A model generated the notes under the pieces. It was not told the origin of the DNA and ran no database searches. It worked only from the letters and a program-made list of their open reading frames with translations. A program made the position numbers and the translations under genes. Shown in pieces: positions 1 through 10,019 of a stretch of 64,000 nt of DNA. The stretch spans positions 14,501,001-14,565,000 of the forward strand of contig OX940869.1 of NCBI GenBank assembly GCA_954871525.1, written 5' to 3'. The DNA is from Parietaria judaica. Lineage: Eukaryota; Streptophyta; Magnoliopsida; Rosales; Urticaceae. The first letter of the stretch is position 1, and every line of letters starts with the position of its first letter.

Positions 1-731
1 TTTTTCGTAAAAAGAAAACGATTTAGTAAAATTTGTACCGAGATGACGGACTTGTGACAAGACTCTCGTTGTTTTCTGCACTTTTATGGAAGGAATATTA
101 AATAATCATGTAACTGTTAAAGACAGGGGATTAAGTCCCTGTGAACTACACCAAGAAGCCACATTGGGCAATCGGTCGACCAAAAACCGGAAAACAAGAA
201 AAAAAAAGACGTGTTTTGGCAAGCCGGTAGGCCACCTCATTACATGATCTAGGAACCCAACGGCACTTCCCGGGGGAACCAACTTCCAATTTCTCTCTTG
301 CCAGATTATGAGAAGATTAGATGATTCTCGACACCCACAAAAAAATAATCACAATATATATACATGGTTTTTTGAATTTAACTTGCTGAGTTCTGACTTA
401 TTAAAAAACAGAGGCATTGCCACGTGGCAAAACCCAAGGATGGTGACCATGATTCATGAAAGCCAAGGATATGGTTTGGCAAAGGAGTTGATGATACGAT
501 ACGGCCAGATTATCCATGTTGGGTTGTTTTCAGTGTGGGTTGGACCTGGAGGAGAGAGAGAGAGAGATGCATAGGCATAGGCATAGATATAGGCATGTGA
601 TGGGATTGTTGTCATCACGGAGTTGAAAAGGAGAGCCAAGCTCATCATGGCCGTGCGATGGCCATGCGAGGTTGGTTGCATGAAAGCGACTTTGGTTGGG
701 TCCATCGTCTCAATATACATAATATATATAC

Positions 732-784
<53 letters not shown>

Positions 785-1608
785 CTTTCGTGTGTATACA
801 TTTTCAGCTCCAAGATACCCTTTTTACAGGGTTTGTTTTATATGCTGAATTTTAGGATGATTTGGTTCAACACAACAGTGAGAGAATCAACCCGCAAAAT
901 CGGAATATTTATATAATTCACAATTTCATTTTAGCTTTTGTTTACCCTATCTAGCCTAGGGGGTGAAAAAATGTGTCCAAGATTTACAATTTTTGGTTCC
1001 GAATTCAGAAAGGCAAAATTCAAAATTTAGACCCGGCTTTAACCTCAATCGGATAAGCTACAAACGAGAAAAATACAACATAGTTTTGATGAGCGACGAC
1101 GACGGCAAGTAATCATATGGAAGGCTTGACAGGATAGAATTGCAAATTTTAATGTTACATAATAAAATTTTGGTCCAAAGTATAAATCTTAGTGATTATT
1201 CGACAGGGTGAACAAATAAAACCGTTAACCGATTCTTCTCTGTGTGTTGAAAATCGATTATACTGAGATTGAACCGCAAATTGAATTAAAGCGGTTAAAA
1301 CCAAGTATATTAAAAAAAACCGAAAACCCGGATTAGATTAAAGCATGGTTTTCGGTTTCGACATGAAAATCACAACCGCATACCCCTTTATACCACTTTA
1401 ATACTAAATCTTATATTATATTTTCTATCAATAATAGTCATACTTATTTATTGAAAATAATTTTTTAGTTTTATTTTTATAGTGTATAATTGTTTAACTT
1501 TAAGATTTTTATTTTAGTCAGAAATTGTATGTATTTAAAGATTAGAGTTTACACGTTTCTTTTACTTGAAATGATTTACATCCATAAATAACTAATTTTA
1601 ATAATAAT
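1..1608. other. AT-rich intergenic DNA
   Basis: I see no convincing gene here. Open frames are short and run through simple repeats. A GA-rich tract near 550-575 is followed by several copies of a GGCATA-type hexamer (570-595), then a long TA microsatellite. The stretch 1200-1380 contains several AACCG/CGGTT motifs in both orientations, which may be a decayed transposon, but no clear ends are visible. Confidence 0.6.
734..782. repeat. (TA)n microsatellite
   Basis: An uninterrupted alternating TA tract of about 49 bp. Predicted ORFs crossing it encode only poly-(Tyr-Ile) and are not genes. Confidence 0.95.
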
Positions 1609-1617
1609 TTTTATTTA

Positions 1618-1639
1618 GGAAAAAAAGCGGCATGATTAT
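1618..1639 (+). mobile_element. Left end of a Mutator-like MITE, split by Tat copy A
   Basis: The 22 bases before the copy A LTR, joined to the bases after its 3' LTR, make a terminus that matches the reverse complement of 18941-18977 (GGRAAAAWGGC followed by ATAAGTAC-like and AAAGTCTTTG motifs). The outer flank TTTTATTTA at 1609-1617 matches TTTTACTTA at 18978-18986 at 8 of 9 positions. A 9-bp target duplication is typical of Mutator-like transposons. The two fragments add up to about 452 bp with no coding capacity. Confidence 0.7.
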
Positions 1640-3132
1640 TGTTACGGGTATTTTACGTAATTAGTTTTTATTAATTAACAAAAGAAAAATTATTTAAATT
1701 AATTTTTCTTTTATTAATTATGATCAATTTCGGTCAAAATATTCACCGGAAGTCTGTTTTCGAAAAACAAAGGGTCCAGATAATCTCAAAAATATAAAAC
1801 ACCCAAAATCGATATAAAATTTGTGAAAAACGGCCTCGGGAAACACCCAGAGCCTCCGGGACACGCTGGGAAACACCCGAGCGGGCTCCACCCGAGTGGG
1901 ACCCACAGCCCCCAAGGGCCACCTGACACGCGCCAGAGGCTCGACAGGGCCCCCAAGGGTCACCTTTGACCCCGCCACATGGCGGCATCCCATTGGGCGC
2001 GAGAAACCCACGCAGCCAACCAGAAGGCGCCACGTGGACGCTGACGCAGGCGCTGGCTCCCACGCGCGTTGTTTCGCGTCACCGCCACTGTTCCCGCGCG
2101 TGCGGGCGCGTCGTCCCTCCGATTGGCCTGAAAATTGCGGCGTTGGATCGGCCACGTCCGGGGGACCCAGAAAAACATATAATATTACCCCGGGGGCTTC
2201 CCGGAGTAATAATTATTCACGTTTTAACCCCCGGACCCTTCTATAAATAGAGACGTGATTTTCACTTAACGGTAACTCGATTCTGACCCCGAGAACTCGC
2301 CTAAAACTCTCTCTACTCCCTATAAACTCACCCCCCCTCAAATATCACTCTAATGTTGAGCGTCGGAGGTGAATCATGGGGTACCCCCCCCCCCCCCCCC
2401 GACCTCGGGTGTTGTTTTGTCCAGGTTCTGAGAGCGAGAAATCACACTAGAGCGGAAGCCCTGGGAAAATTTCCGGTGTCGATTACGACCCCCCTGTTAG
2501 GATCTGTTCTATTTGGTGTTCGTGCTATTTCTCAGTCTATTATCTCTAGCGGATATACCGACTTTGCGGATATACCGAAGACCAGTATCAGGCCCCACGA
2601 TACAGGCCGAGGGATCTAAATCTCCGGGAATTATCCAAAGGTCTTAAACACGGAGAGGTTAACATAAGGCGGAAGCCTTGGAGAAAATTCTGGCACGATC
2701 TAAGACCCTCCTTGCCAAGGTTCTAGATCCGTGAGGTGCTCGTTCTATCCACCAGTCTTGTATCTCCGGCAAATATATTGACTACGCGGATAGACTGAGG
2801 ACCCAAATCTGTCCCCGTGACGCCGGTCGAGGGTCTGGTCCACCAGGGTTCACTGGAAAGTCGATACTGCGATCCCCCCTACACAGTGGTCAGGAATCAG
2901 TTTTTGGTGTCCTGAACCTGTAATCCGGGCTAGGCCAAGTCCTGGCCCTTTAGCGATAAGTAGTGGAGTTTACCACGGATTTCTGATCCTGAGTAAGTGG
3001 AGGGTCTGTTTGACTCGAAAGTTCAGGAGCCCAAGCCTGAGAGTCACAAAAGGTCAACAAGACGACATTGGGCCCGGCCCAACACGAGCAATTGGACCAC
3101 CTGAGTGTTTGAAGCATTTTTCTGCGTCAACA
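1640..3132 (+). repeat. 5' LTR of Tat copy A
   Basis: This LTR is 1493 bp, starting TGTTACGGG and ending TGCGTCAACA. It matches the 3' LTR at 17012-18542 along its length. A C-run of about 16 bases lies at 2385-2400. Compared with copies B and C it carries roughly 215 extra bases (about 2453-2668) that look like an old duplication of the following module. Confidence 0.95.
2241..2250 (+). promoter_or_regulatory. LTR TATA box
   Basis: CTATAAATAG lies about 600 bp into the LTR. The same motif sits at the same place in the 3' LTR and in the LTRs of copy C. It most likely directs transcription of the element, with the start of R about 25-30 bases downstream. Confidence 0.7.
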
Positions 3133-3134
3133 TT

Positions 3135-3152
3135 TTAGCGCTAGAAGAAGGG
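3135..3152 (+). other. Primer binding site, copy A (mutated)
   Basis: Just after the LTR the sequence reads TTTTAGCGCTAGAAGAAGG. Copies B and C have TTTTGGCG here, so the family site begins TGGCG, complementary to the CCA end of a tRNA. Copy A has lost one G of the TGG. I could not assign the tRNA by eye. Confidence 0.6.
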
Positions 3153-3181
3153 GCCACGAATTTAAGCCTCGAGTCCCTACC

Positions 3182-3520
3182 AGCACATCCGACCGTACTC
3201 GAATACATTCGAACGCGTTCGAAGACACTCGAAGGCATTCGAAGACACTCGAAGGCATTCAAAGATATTCAAGCACATTTGAACGCGTTCGAATACATTC
3301 GAACACTTTCGAAGACACTCGAAGGCATTCGAAGACACTCGAAGGCATTCGAAGGCACTCAAAGGCATTCGAAGATATTCAAAGACATTCGAACACACTC
3401 GAAGACACTCGAAGATATTCGAGCACACTCGAACGCGTTCGAATACATCCGAACACACTCAAAGATACTCGAGGAAACTCGAAGATATTCAAATACACTC
3501 GAAGACGTTCGAACATAATC
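3182..3520 (+). repeat. Decamer tandem array in the retrotransposon leader
   Basis: About 34 copies of a 10-bp unit alternating between forms like ACTCGAAGGC and ATTCGAAGAC, so the palindrome TTCGAA recurs every 10 or 20 bases. It lies between the primer site and gag. Because 10 is not a multiple of 3 and the unit lacks stops, the array stays open in several frames on both strands. This explains the many small ORFs here, which I do not regard as genes. Equivalent arrays occur in copies B and C. Confidence 0.9.
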
Positions 3521-5316
3521 GACAGAAGACACCTTTTCCCGCCCCGCGGGAAGCATCGCTATCAACACCCGGGCTCGGGTTAACGCACGCCGAACCCAGG
3601 CGCTCAACTGGCCCGAGACGAGTACTTGTCAAGAGCCCGCCGTCAACGAAGAAAAAGAACGGTTGGCCCGGCTGGAAGATAGTGTCTTTCGCCTAGCTGA
3701 CCTTGTATCCAAACGCCTCGGCAACGACGACGTCAACCTCGAGGCCATCGACGAAGAAGAGAGCCCAGATGAGGCCCTCGAACTCACACAACGAGGACCA
3801 CCTGCGACTCATCCAGCCCATCGAGACGTCTGAGAGCCGGCCCAATCACAGACAATCGGATGATCAGCCTTTGAACGTCTGGGAGAGACAAAAGTAACGC
3901 TGAGAGTGTTAAGGTGCGGAAAAACCGTCGTCACCAACAGGCCCCCTCCAGGCACGCCCTGAAGATGAGGAGGATCTCCGTCACCGTTTGAGTCACTCCC
4001 ATCATGAGGGGGACTTGCGACGACACCTCAAGCAACGAAGGGAAAAACCTCGCCCTCAGGAGAATCCGGACAGTGCCTAACCGGAAGGGTCCGGGAGTTC
4101 CGCGCCCCCCGCCATTCACCACATGGCAAGTGGAACCAACACAGTCCCGACACCTCGCCCGGCAGCGCCCCTGCCGGACGACGGATTAAGAAACGAGGTC
4201 CAGGCTTTGAGGAGAGAGCTGAGAGAACTCGCCACAGCCAATAGCACTGATCTCGCCAAATGAAGTATGACGGAGGGAATCATCTCCCTTCTCGCAAGCC
4301 ACCTACTCGACGAAGATCTCAGCGGGGATCTCCGATTCCCGCTAAATCTCATCTACGACGGCACGACCGATCCGACGTACCATCTGGTGCAATATCAGTT
4401 TTCCATGCGGGTAAAGAGATGCTCGCCCTCTACAATGTGACAGGCGTTCTGCCTCACCCTCACTGGACCGGCCTTCGAATGGTACCAACGACTCCCCAAA
4501 GGGTCGATTGAATCCTTCGAAGAACTGAAGGAATGCTTCATTTCCTGCTTCGCTAGCTCAATTGCGCAGCGGAAGGGGAAGTCGTACCTGTGGTCCCTCA
4601 AGCAGCGCAAGGACGAATCCTTTCAGGCCTACGTAAAAAGATTCACGAAGGAGGCAAATAAAGTCGTTAATTACACCGACGATGATGCCGTCACCGCAGC
4701 AATCGACGGCCTCCCGGTGAGCGAATTCACACGCTCTCTTGTCAAGAAAAGACCTGCTTCAATGGCCGAACTGATGGCTAGGGCGGCAGAAGACATCACC
4801 GTCGACGAATACTTCGTCAGCCGAAGTCAACTCAGCCTAGACGAACAAAGCCGGAACGACCAAATGGGAGATGATAACGAGCCTCAGAGAAAAAAGCAAC
4901 GCCAGCAATCAAACTCTGAAGGACGACCACAACGTCCTAAGCTAACGGATGGTTTCCGAAGGGACGCAAATTACACCCCTCTACCCGTGTCACCAGCAAC
5001 GATCTTCAACCTCCACAAGGAAAAGTTCGGCCCCCCACGGCCTCTGCCCAAGAGGGCCAACGGAGACAGAGGTCGGTACTGCGAGTACCACCAGGATCAC
5101 GGCCACTTGACAACAGAATGCTGGCAATTAAAGAAACAAATTGAGCAACTCATCCAAGACGGGCAGTTTAAGGAGTTCGTCAAGAAACTCGTGGCAGGAA
5201 GCGGATAAGCCAGCAACCCTCCGCCTCAAGAAGGTGAACAACCCCAAGACGACTAGCCAAACAAATCCCGCCAAGATGAAGAGCGAACCAAAGGCAAAGC
5301 GCCCCAGTATTACATC
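3520..5316 (+). pseudogene. gag: Gag of Tat copy A (broken)
   Basis: This is the remains of the capsid-nucleocapsid gene. The start Met present in copy C is missing here. The N-terminal part reads in frame from about 3535 but meets stops near 3830 and 3895. The capsid core (about 4268-4710, containing motifs such as GPAFEWYQRLPKG) has an in-frame stop near 4440. An open stretch at 4717-5208 covers the C-terminal part. It ends in a zinc-knuckle-like motif spaced C-x2-H-x4-H-x4-C (around 5080-5120; the second Cys of a usual CCHC knuckle is His), a form seen in plant Tat Gag proteins. Further stops at 5206 and near 5255 separate it from pol, although the frame continues. Confidence 0.85.
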
Positions 5317-8043
5317 GTGTCCACTATCCTAGGTGGACCAGAAACTGGGGATTCCAACAACAAGCGAAAGAGATACGCCCGAGCCCTGGAAGGCGACGAC
5401 GAGGAACACCAGATCAGCCTCACGAACCTAACCAGTTCTACGACAGTGCTTCCCATTAAATCCATCACTCTCACAGAAGAAGAAGCTCGACTAATCTCAC
5501 ACCCTCATAACGACGCCATCGTGATAGAGACGCTGATCGCCAACAACCGAATAAGGCGAGTACTGGTCGACAATGGAAGCTCGGCCGACGTTATCTTCAA
5601 GGCCGCCCTGGAGCGCATGAGTCTGGAAGGGCTCGTCCCGACGCCCATCAAGACCCCGCTCTACGGCTTCAACGGAAAGGCCGTCTCTCAACAAACTCCA
5701 GGCCATCGCCTACACCTTCCACTTGCTCGTAAAATTTCCAACGGAGAACGGGATAGGAATCCTAAGAGGAAGCCAACGGGAATCCAGAACCTGTTACGCC
5801 CAAGGAACAAGAACATGAGTGAGTTGGTCATCCACACTGTCCAACAGCTAAATGAAAATCTCGCCCCCGATTTCGAGAAGGCACGGATGTTCGACGAGCT
5901 CAACCCGAGAGACGAGAGACGCAAACCCACGATGGAACCGTCTTCCGATGTGACCCCAGTCATGCTGGATGAAGAAAAGCCAGAGAGAACCATTTCAGTC
6001 GGCGCCCAGTTGCTCGTCATGGTTAAAACGCAACTGACCGCCTTCCTGCGGGAATTCAAGGACGTTTTCTTCTGGTCACATGCCGACATGCCAGGCATCG
6101 ACCCTGAAGTCGCCGTCCACAGACTCAATATCGAGAAAGGAAAGGCACCCAAAATACAGCGACGGCGGGCCTTTAATCCCGAAAGATATCAATCCATCAA
6201 CGACGAAGTCAACAAACTCATCGCTGCGGACTTCATCAAAGAAGTCACATACCCAGAGTGGGTGTCCAATGTCGTGATGGTAAAAAAGCCCAATGGAAAA
6301 TGGCGGATCTACATAGACTATTCCGACCTCAACACGGCATGTCTGAAGGATTGTTTTCCTCTTCCGAGGATCGATCAGCTGGTAGACGCGACCGCCGGCC
6401 ACCATCTCATTAGCATGATGGATGCGTATTCGGGATACAACCAGATCCGAATGCACGAGCCCAACCAGATAGACACAACGTTCATCACCGAGCGCGGTCT
6501 CTACTGTTACAAAGTCATGTCCTTTGGGCTCAAGAACGCTGGAGCCACATACCAGCGCTTGGTCAACCGGATGTTCGCCTCGCTCATCGGGAAAACAATG
6601 GAGGTCTATGTCGATGACATGATCGTCAAAAGCCTTGAAGAAGCCGACCACGTCAAAGACCTTCGAGAAACCTTCACTCTCCTCCGAAGGTACCAGATGA
6701 AACTGAACCCTGCCAAGTGCGCGTTCGGGGTCAAGTCTGGGAAGTTCCTGGGATTCATCTTCAATCGACGAGGAATCGAAGCAAACCCCGAAAAGATCTG
6801 GGCTCTAATCAAAATGAAGAGCCCCCGAAGAATCAAGGAAGTGCAAAGCCTCAACGGGCGCATCAACGCCCTAGGTCGATTCGTATCGAAAGCCACAGAC
6901 CGGTGTCAGCTTTTCTTCCAGGCCCTTAAAGGCAGGAAGAATTTCGCCTGGGATGAGAAATGCAAAACCGCATTCCAAGAACTGAAAGACTACCTCAGAT
7001 CGCCGCCTCTATTGTCAAAACCGAAAGACGAGGAGGCCCTATTCCTCTACCTCTCCATCTTAACCAGGGCCGTCAGTGCGGTCTTGGTTCGAGAAGAAGA
7101 AAAGAAGCATATGCCGGTCTACTACGTCAGCAAAGCTCTCCTTGACGCCGAGACCCGCTACACGCAGATCGAAAAACTGGCGCTCGCACTAATCACCACC
7201 GCGAAGAAACTCCGCCCGTACTTCCAAGTCCACCAGATCATAGTAAGAACAGAGCACCCGGTTCGAAAGACACTCCTCAAAGGCACCTCATCACGAATGG
7301 CGATCTGGTCACAAGAGCTGGGGGAATACGGAGTGGAGTACCAGCCCCGAATCACTATCAAAGCACAGGCGGTAGCGCACTTCATCGCCGAATTCACATA
7401 CAACATGGAGGTCGCGACCGAGGAAGAGCTCGACAAGCCACCCCAAGCAGCCAAAAGAAAATCGAGCCCCGACGGTCCTGCCTGGAGCCTCCACGTTGAT
7501 GGCGCCTCTAACGCCAACGGCTCAGGGGCAGGTATCCTGCTTACAAATCCTGAAGGTGGAAAAATACGCTACGCGATCCGATTCGGGTTCAACGCCATAA
7601 ACAATGAGGCAGAGTACGAGGCTCTGCTAGCCGGACTTCAGATCGCTCGAAAGCTCGAAGCAAAAAACCTGCGGATCTACTGTGACTCTCAGCTGATCGT
7701 GAAGCAAGTAGAAGGCGAGTACCAGGCTAAAGAAGAAGATATGGCGGCCTACCTCGTGGAAACGCTGCATCGCTTGGAGTTCTTGGCATGGTATGAGATC
7801 ACTCAAATACCTCGAGCCGAGAACTTCGAGGCCGACACATTAGCCAGAATGGCATCAGGAGCTGACAACAAGGAACTAGGCAATGTTCCAGTCGAGGCCC
7901 TCGAACGCCCGTCCATCAAGAAAAACCAAATCCTCGCCATCACCAGCGAAGAAGAAGACGACTGGATGTCGCCTATCATCAAGTACTTAGAGCGTGGCGT
8001 TCTCCCCGCCGACCGGAACGAAGCAAGACAACTCAAGCTCTGA
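5317..8043 (+). pseudogene. pol: Pol of copy A: protease, RT, RNase H, archaeal-type RNase H (defective)
   Basis: One open frame of 908 codons. The aspartic protease site VDNGSSAD lies at about 5563-5589. A roughly 128-bp deletion near 5683 then removes the rest of the protease, including the conserved IMGRPSLN region, and the next ~40 codons are read out of frame until a second small deletion near 5808 restores it. RT spans about 6000-6830, with YVDD at 6607-6618; a Cys in the conserved IxIDYSDLN region is Tyr. RNase H follows (about 6930-7400), but its conserved ADF Asp is His at 7378-7380. The archaeal-type RNase H (about 7465-7865) keeps VDGAS, NNEAEYEAL, YCDSQL and EADTLARM. The frame ends at a TGA where copy C has CGA. 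The open length is misleading: this protein would not work. Confidence 0.88.
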
Positions 8044-9192
8044 GCAACGAGATATGTAATACATGACCACAATCTCTACAAGCACGGGTTCATGCAGCTC
8101 CTTCTCAAGTGTCTTCCCGAGGATGAAGCAGATCTCGTCCTCCGAGAAATCCATGAAGGAATCTGTGGCAACCATTATGCCGGACGATCTCTGGCCCTCA
8201 AAGCTCTCAAACAAGGCTATTTCTGGCCGACCCTCAGAAAAACGCAAATGAGATCTCCCGCAAATGTGACAAATGCCAATGATTTGCCAAGGTGCCCCAC
8301 CTACCAGCAGTCCCATTGTGTTCGGTAATGGTCCCTCGACCATTTGACAAATGGGGAATCGACCTGATCGGGAAGCTACCAATAGCCCAGGAGGCGTCGA
8401 ATACGCGATAGTGGCCATCGACTACTTTACCAAGTGGGTCGAGGCAGAAAAACACGACAAACTTCATCTGGCGCAACATCATCTGCCGGCAAGGGATACC
8501 CGCCTCGTTGATAACCGACAACGGGAAACAGTTCGACAATGTCGACCTCCGAGCTTTCTGCCAAGATCTCGGAATCAACAACACCTACTCGTCACCTGTC
8601 TACCCCCAGGCAAACGGTCAAGTCAAGTCGAGTCAGTCAACAAAGACATCAAGACCATCCTGAAAAGGAAACTCGATGAAAAGAAGGGCAAGTGGGCAGA
8701 GGAGTTACACTCGGTACTCTGGGCCTATCGGACTACCACACGCAACGCCACTGGTGAAACCCCGTTTGCCCTGACCTACGGAGTCGAGGCAGTCATCCCC
8801 GCCGAGATTAGCGTCCCCTCGCCGCGAGTTGAGTTCTTCGATGAAGAACGCAATGACGAGGCGTTATGACAAGAGCTCGACCTCCTCGAAGAAATGCGAA
8901 ATGAGGCGTACACTAGGCTGGTCGCCTAGAAGCGAATTGTAGAACGCTACTACAACTCTAAAGTCAAGGCAAGACGTTTCTCGAAAGGAAGCCTGGTTCT
9001 GAGAAAAGTAGGCCAAAACACCCAAGTCCTCGGCGCCGGAACCCTCGGGCCAACTTGGGAAGGCCTTTACCGCATCTCCAAGGTGATCCAAGACGGAACG
9101 TACCGACGACAAGAAATGGGGGGTAGCGAAATCCCACGGCCCTGGAACGTAGAACACCTGAACCAGTACCACCAGTTAGCTCGACAATGCTA
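8044..9192 (+). pseudogene. Integrase of Tat copy A (broken)
   Basis: The integrase coding region continues after the TGA. The N-terminal zinc-binding part is recognisable (EIHEGICGNHYAGRS, 8145-8190) but frameshifts near 8250-8290 spoil the Cys pair. The core is split over two frames, with a roughly 30-base deletion near 8450 relative to copy C. The DNG of the second catalytic Asp is near 8516, out of frame with the preceding part. The Glu-containing block and the C-terminal region (WAYRTTTRNATGETPF, then an RKVGQ-like chromatin-side domain) run from about 8630 to the end, with one stop near 8870 and another near 8927. Not functional. Confidence 0.85.
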
Positions 9193-9470
9193 GGGGTAAA
9201 AAATAAACTGGAAATAGCTGAAGCTAACATTCAACCGTAAGCTAAAGCTAAGATCCAACCTGAAAAAAGTCTTAATTTGATGTACCACCGGCACGGGAAT
9301 AGCCCCGATGACCGACGTATGTAAAAGAAGAGCGCCACAAGAAGCGCCAAATGATATATATAAAAAGTCTTTTTTTTTTCCCGCGAATTGATGCCTCTTA
9401 AAGTTTCTTCCCAACCTTTACAAGATTACTCGGAAACTGAGAGGTTGATATAGGGAAAGAAAAAAAAAAC

Positions 9471-9618
9471 CGAGAAAGGCCCGGATCTCGATCCCGCCAA
9501 CTCAGGCAACTCAAAAAGACCGAGAAAGGCCCGGATCTCAATCCCGCCGACTCACGCAACTCAAAAGACCGAGAAAGGCCCGGATCTTGATCCCGCCGAC
9601 TCAAGCAATTAAGTGGCC
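9471..9618 (+). repeat. Three tandem copies of a 49-50 bp repeat
   Basis: Units starting CGAGAAAGGCCCGGATCT begin at 9471, 9521 and 9570. Copy C has only one such unit, near 41459, so this is a local expansion in the 3' untranslated part of copy A. Confidence 0.85.
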
Positions 9619-10019
9619 CCAGAAGCATTACTCGGCCCAAAATCGAACGCTTGACGACGCGCAACTTGCGATAAGTCCGGGACCTGTAGCGCATCAGGAT
9701 GACGCGACCCGGCTCTAAGTACACTAAGACGCCCTCGAAGCTTTACTCGGCCCAAAACCGAACGCTTGACGACGTGAGCTTGCGATAAGCCCAGGATCCT
9801 GTAGCGCTCTACAAAGCGTGACCTGGCTCCAAGTACACTAAGTCGCCCCAGAAGCGTTGCTCGGCCCAAAACCGAACGCTTGACGACGCGCAACTTGCGA
9901 TAAGTCCGGGACCTGTAGCGCATCAGGATGACGCGACCCGGCTCCAGGTACACTAAGTCGCCCTGGAAGCGTTTCTCAGCCCAAAACCGAGCGCTTGACG
10001 ACGCGCAGCTTGCGATAAG
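9619..10019 (+). repeat. ~115-bp tandem repeats, first block
   Basis: About three and a half units. The landmark CTCGGCCCAAAA appears at 9631, 9746, 9860 and, altered, at 9975, giving a period of 114-115 bp. Each unit contains an AGCGCT or GCGC-rich inverted motif. The array resumes at 12711 after a solo LTR. Satellite-like arrays in the 3' untranslated region are a known trait of Tat elements. Confidence 0.9.

Noticed and set aside
454..916. Small ORFs over the (TA)n tract
   Set aside because: They encode poly-(Ile-Tyr) from the microsatellite, on both strands, with no motif.
1724..2250. ORFs on both strands inside the LTR
   Set aside because: They lie in the GC-rich U3/R part of the LTR, recur in the 3' LTR and show no protein motif. 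They follow from base composition.
3182..3520. Heat-shock element array suggested by repeated TTC and GAA in the decamer repeats
   Set aside because: Heat-shock elements need nGAAn units spaced 5 bp apart, with 2 bases between TTC and GAA. Here TTC and GAA touch (TTCGAA) and the next copy is 4 bases away, so the spacing is wrong.
3182..3520. CRISPR-like array
   Set aside because: The units are 10 bp, contiguous and without unique spacers, in plant nuclear DNA.
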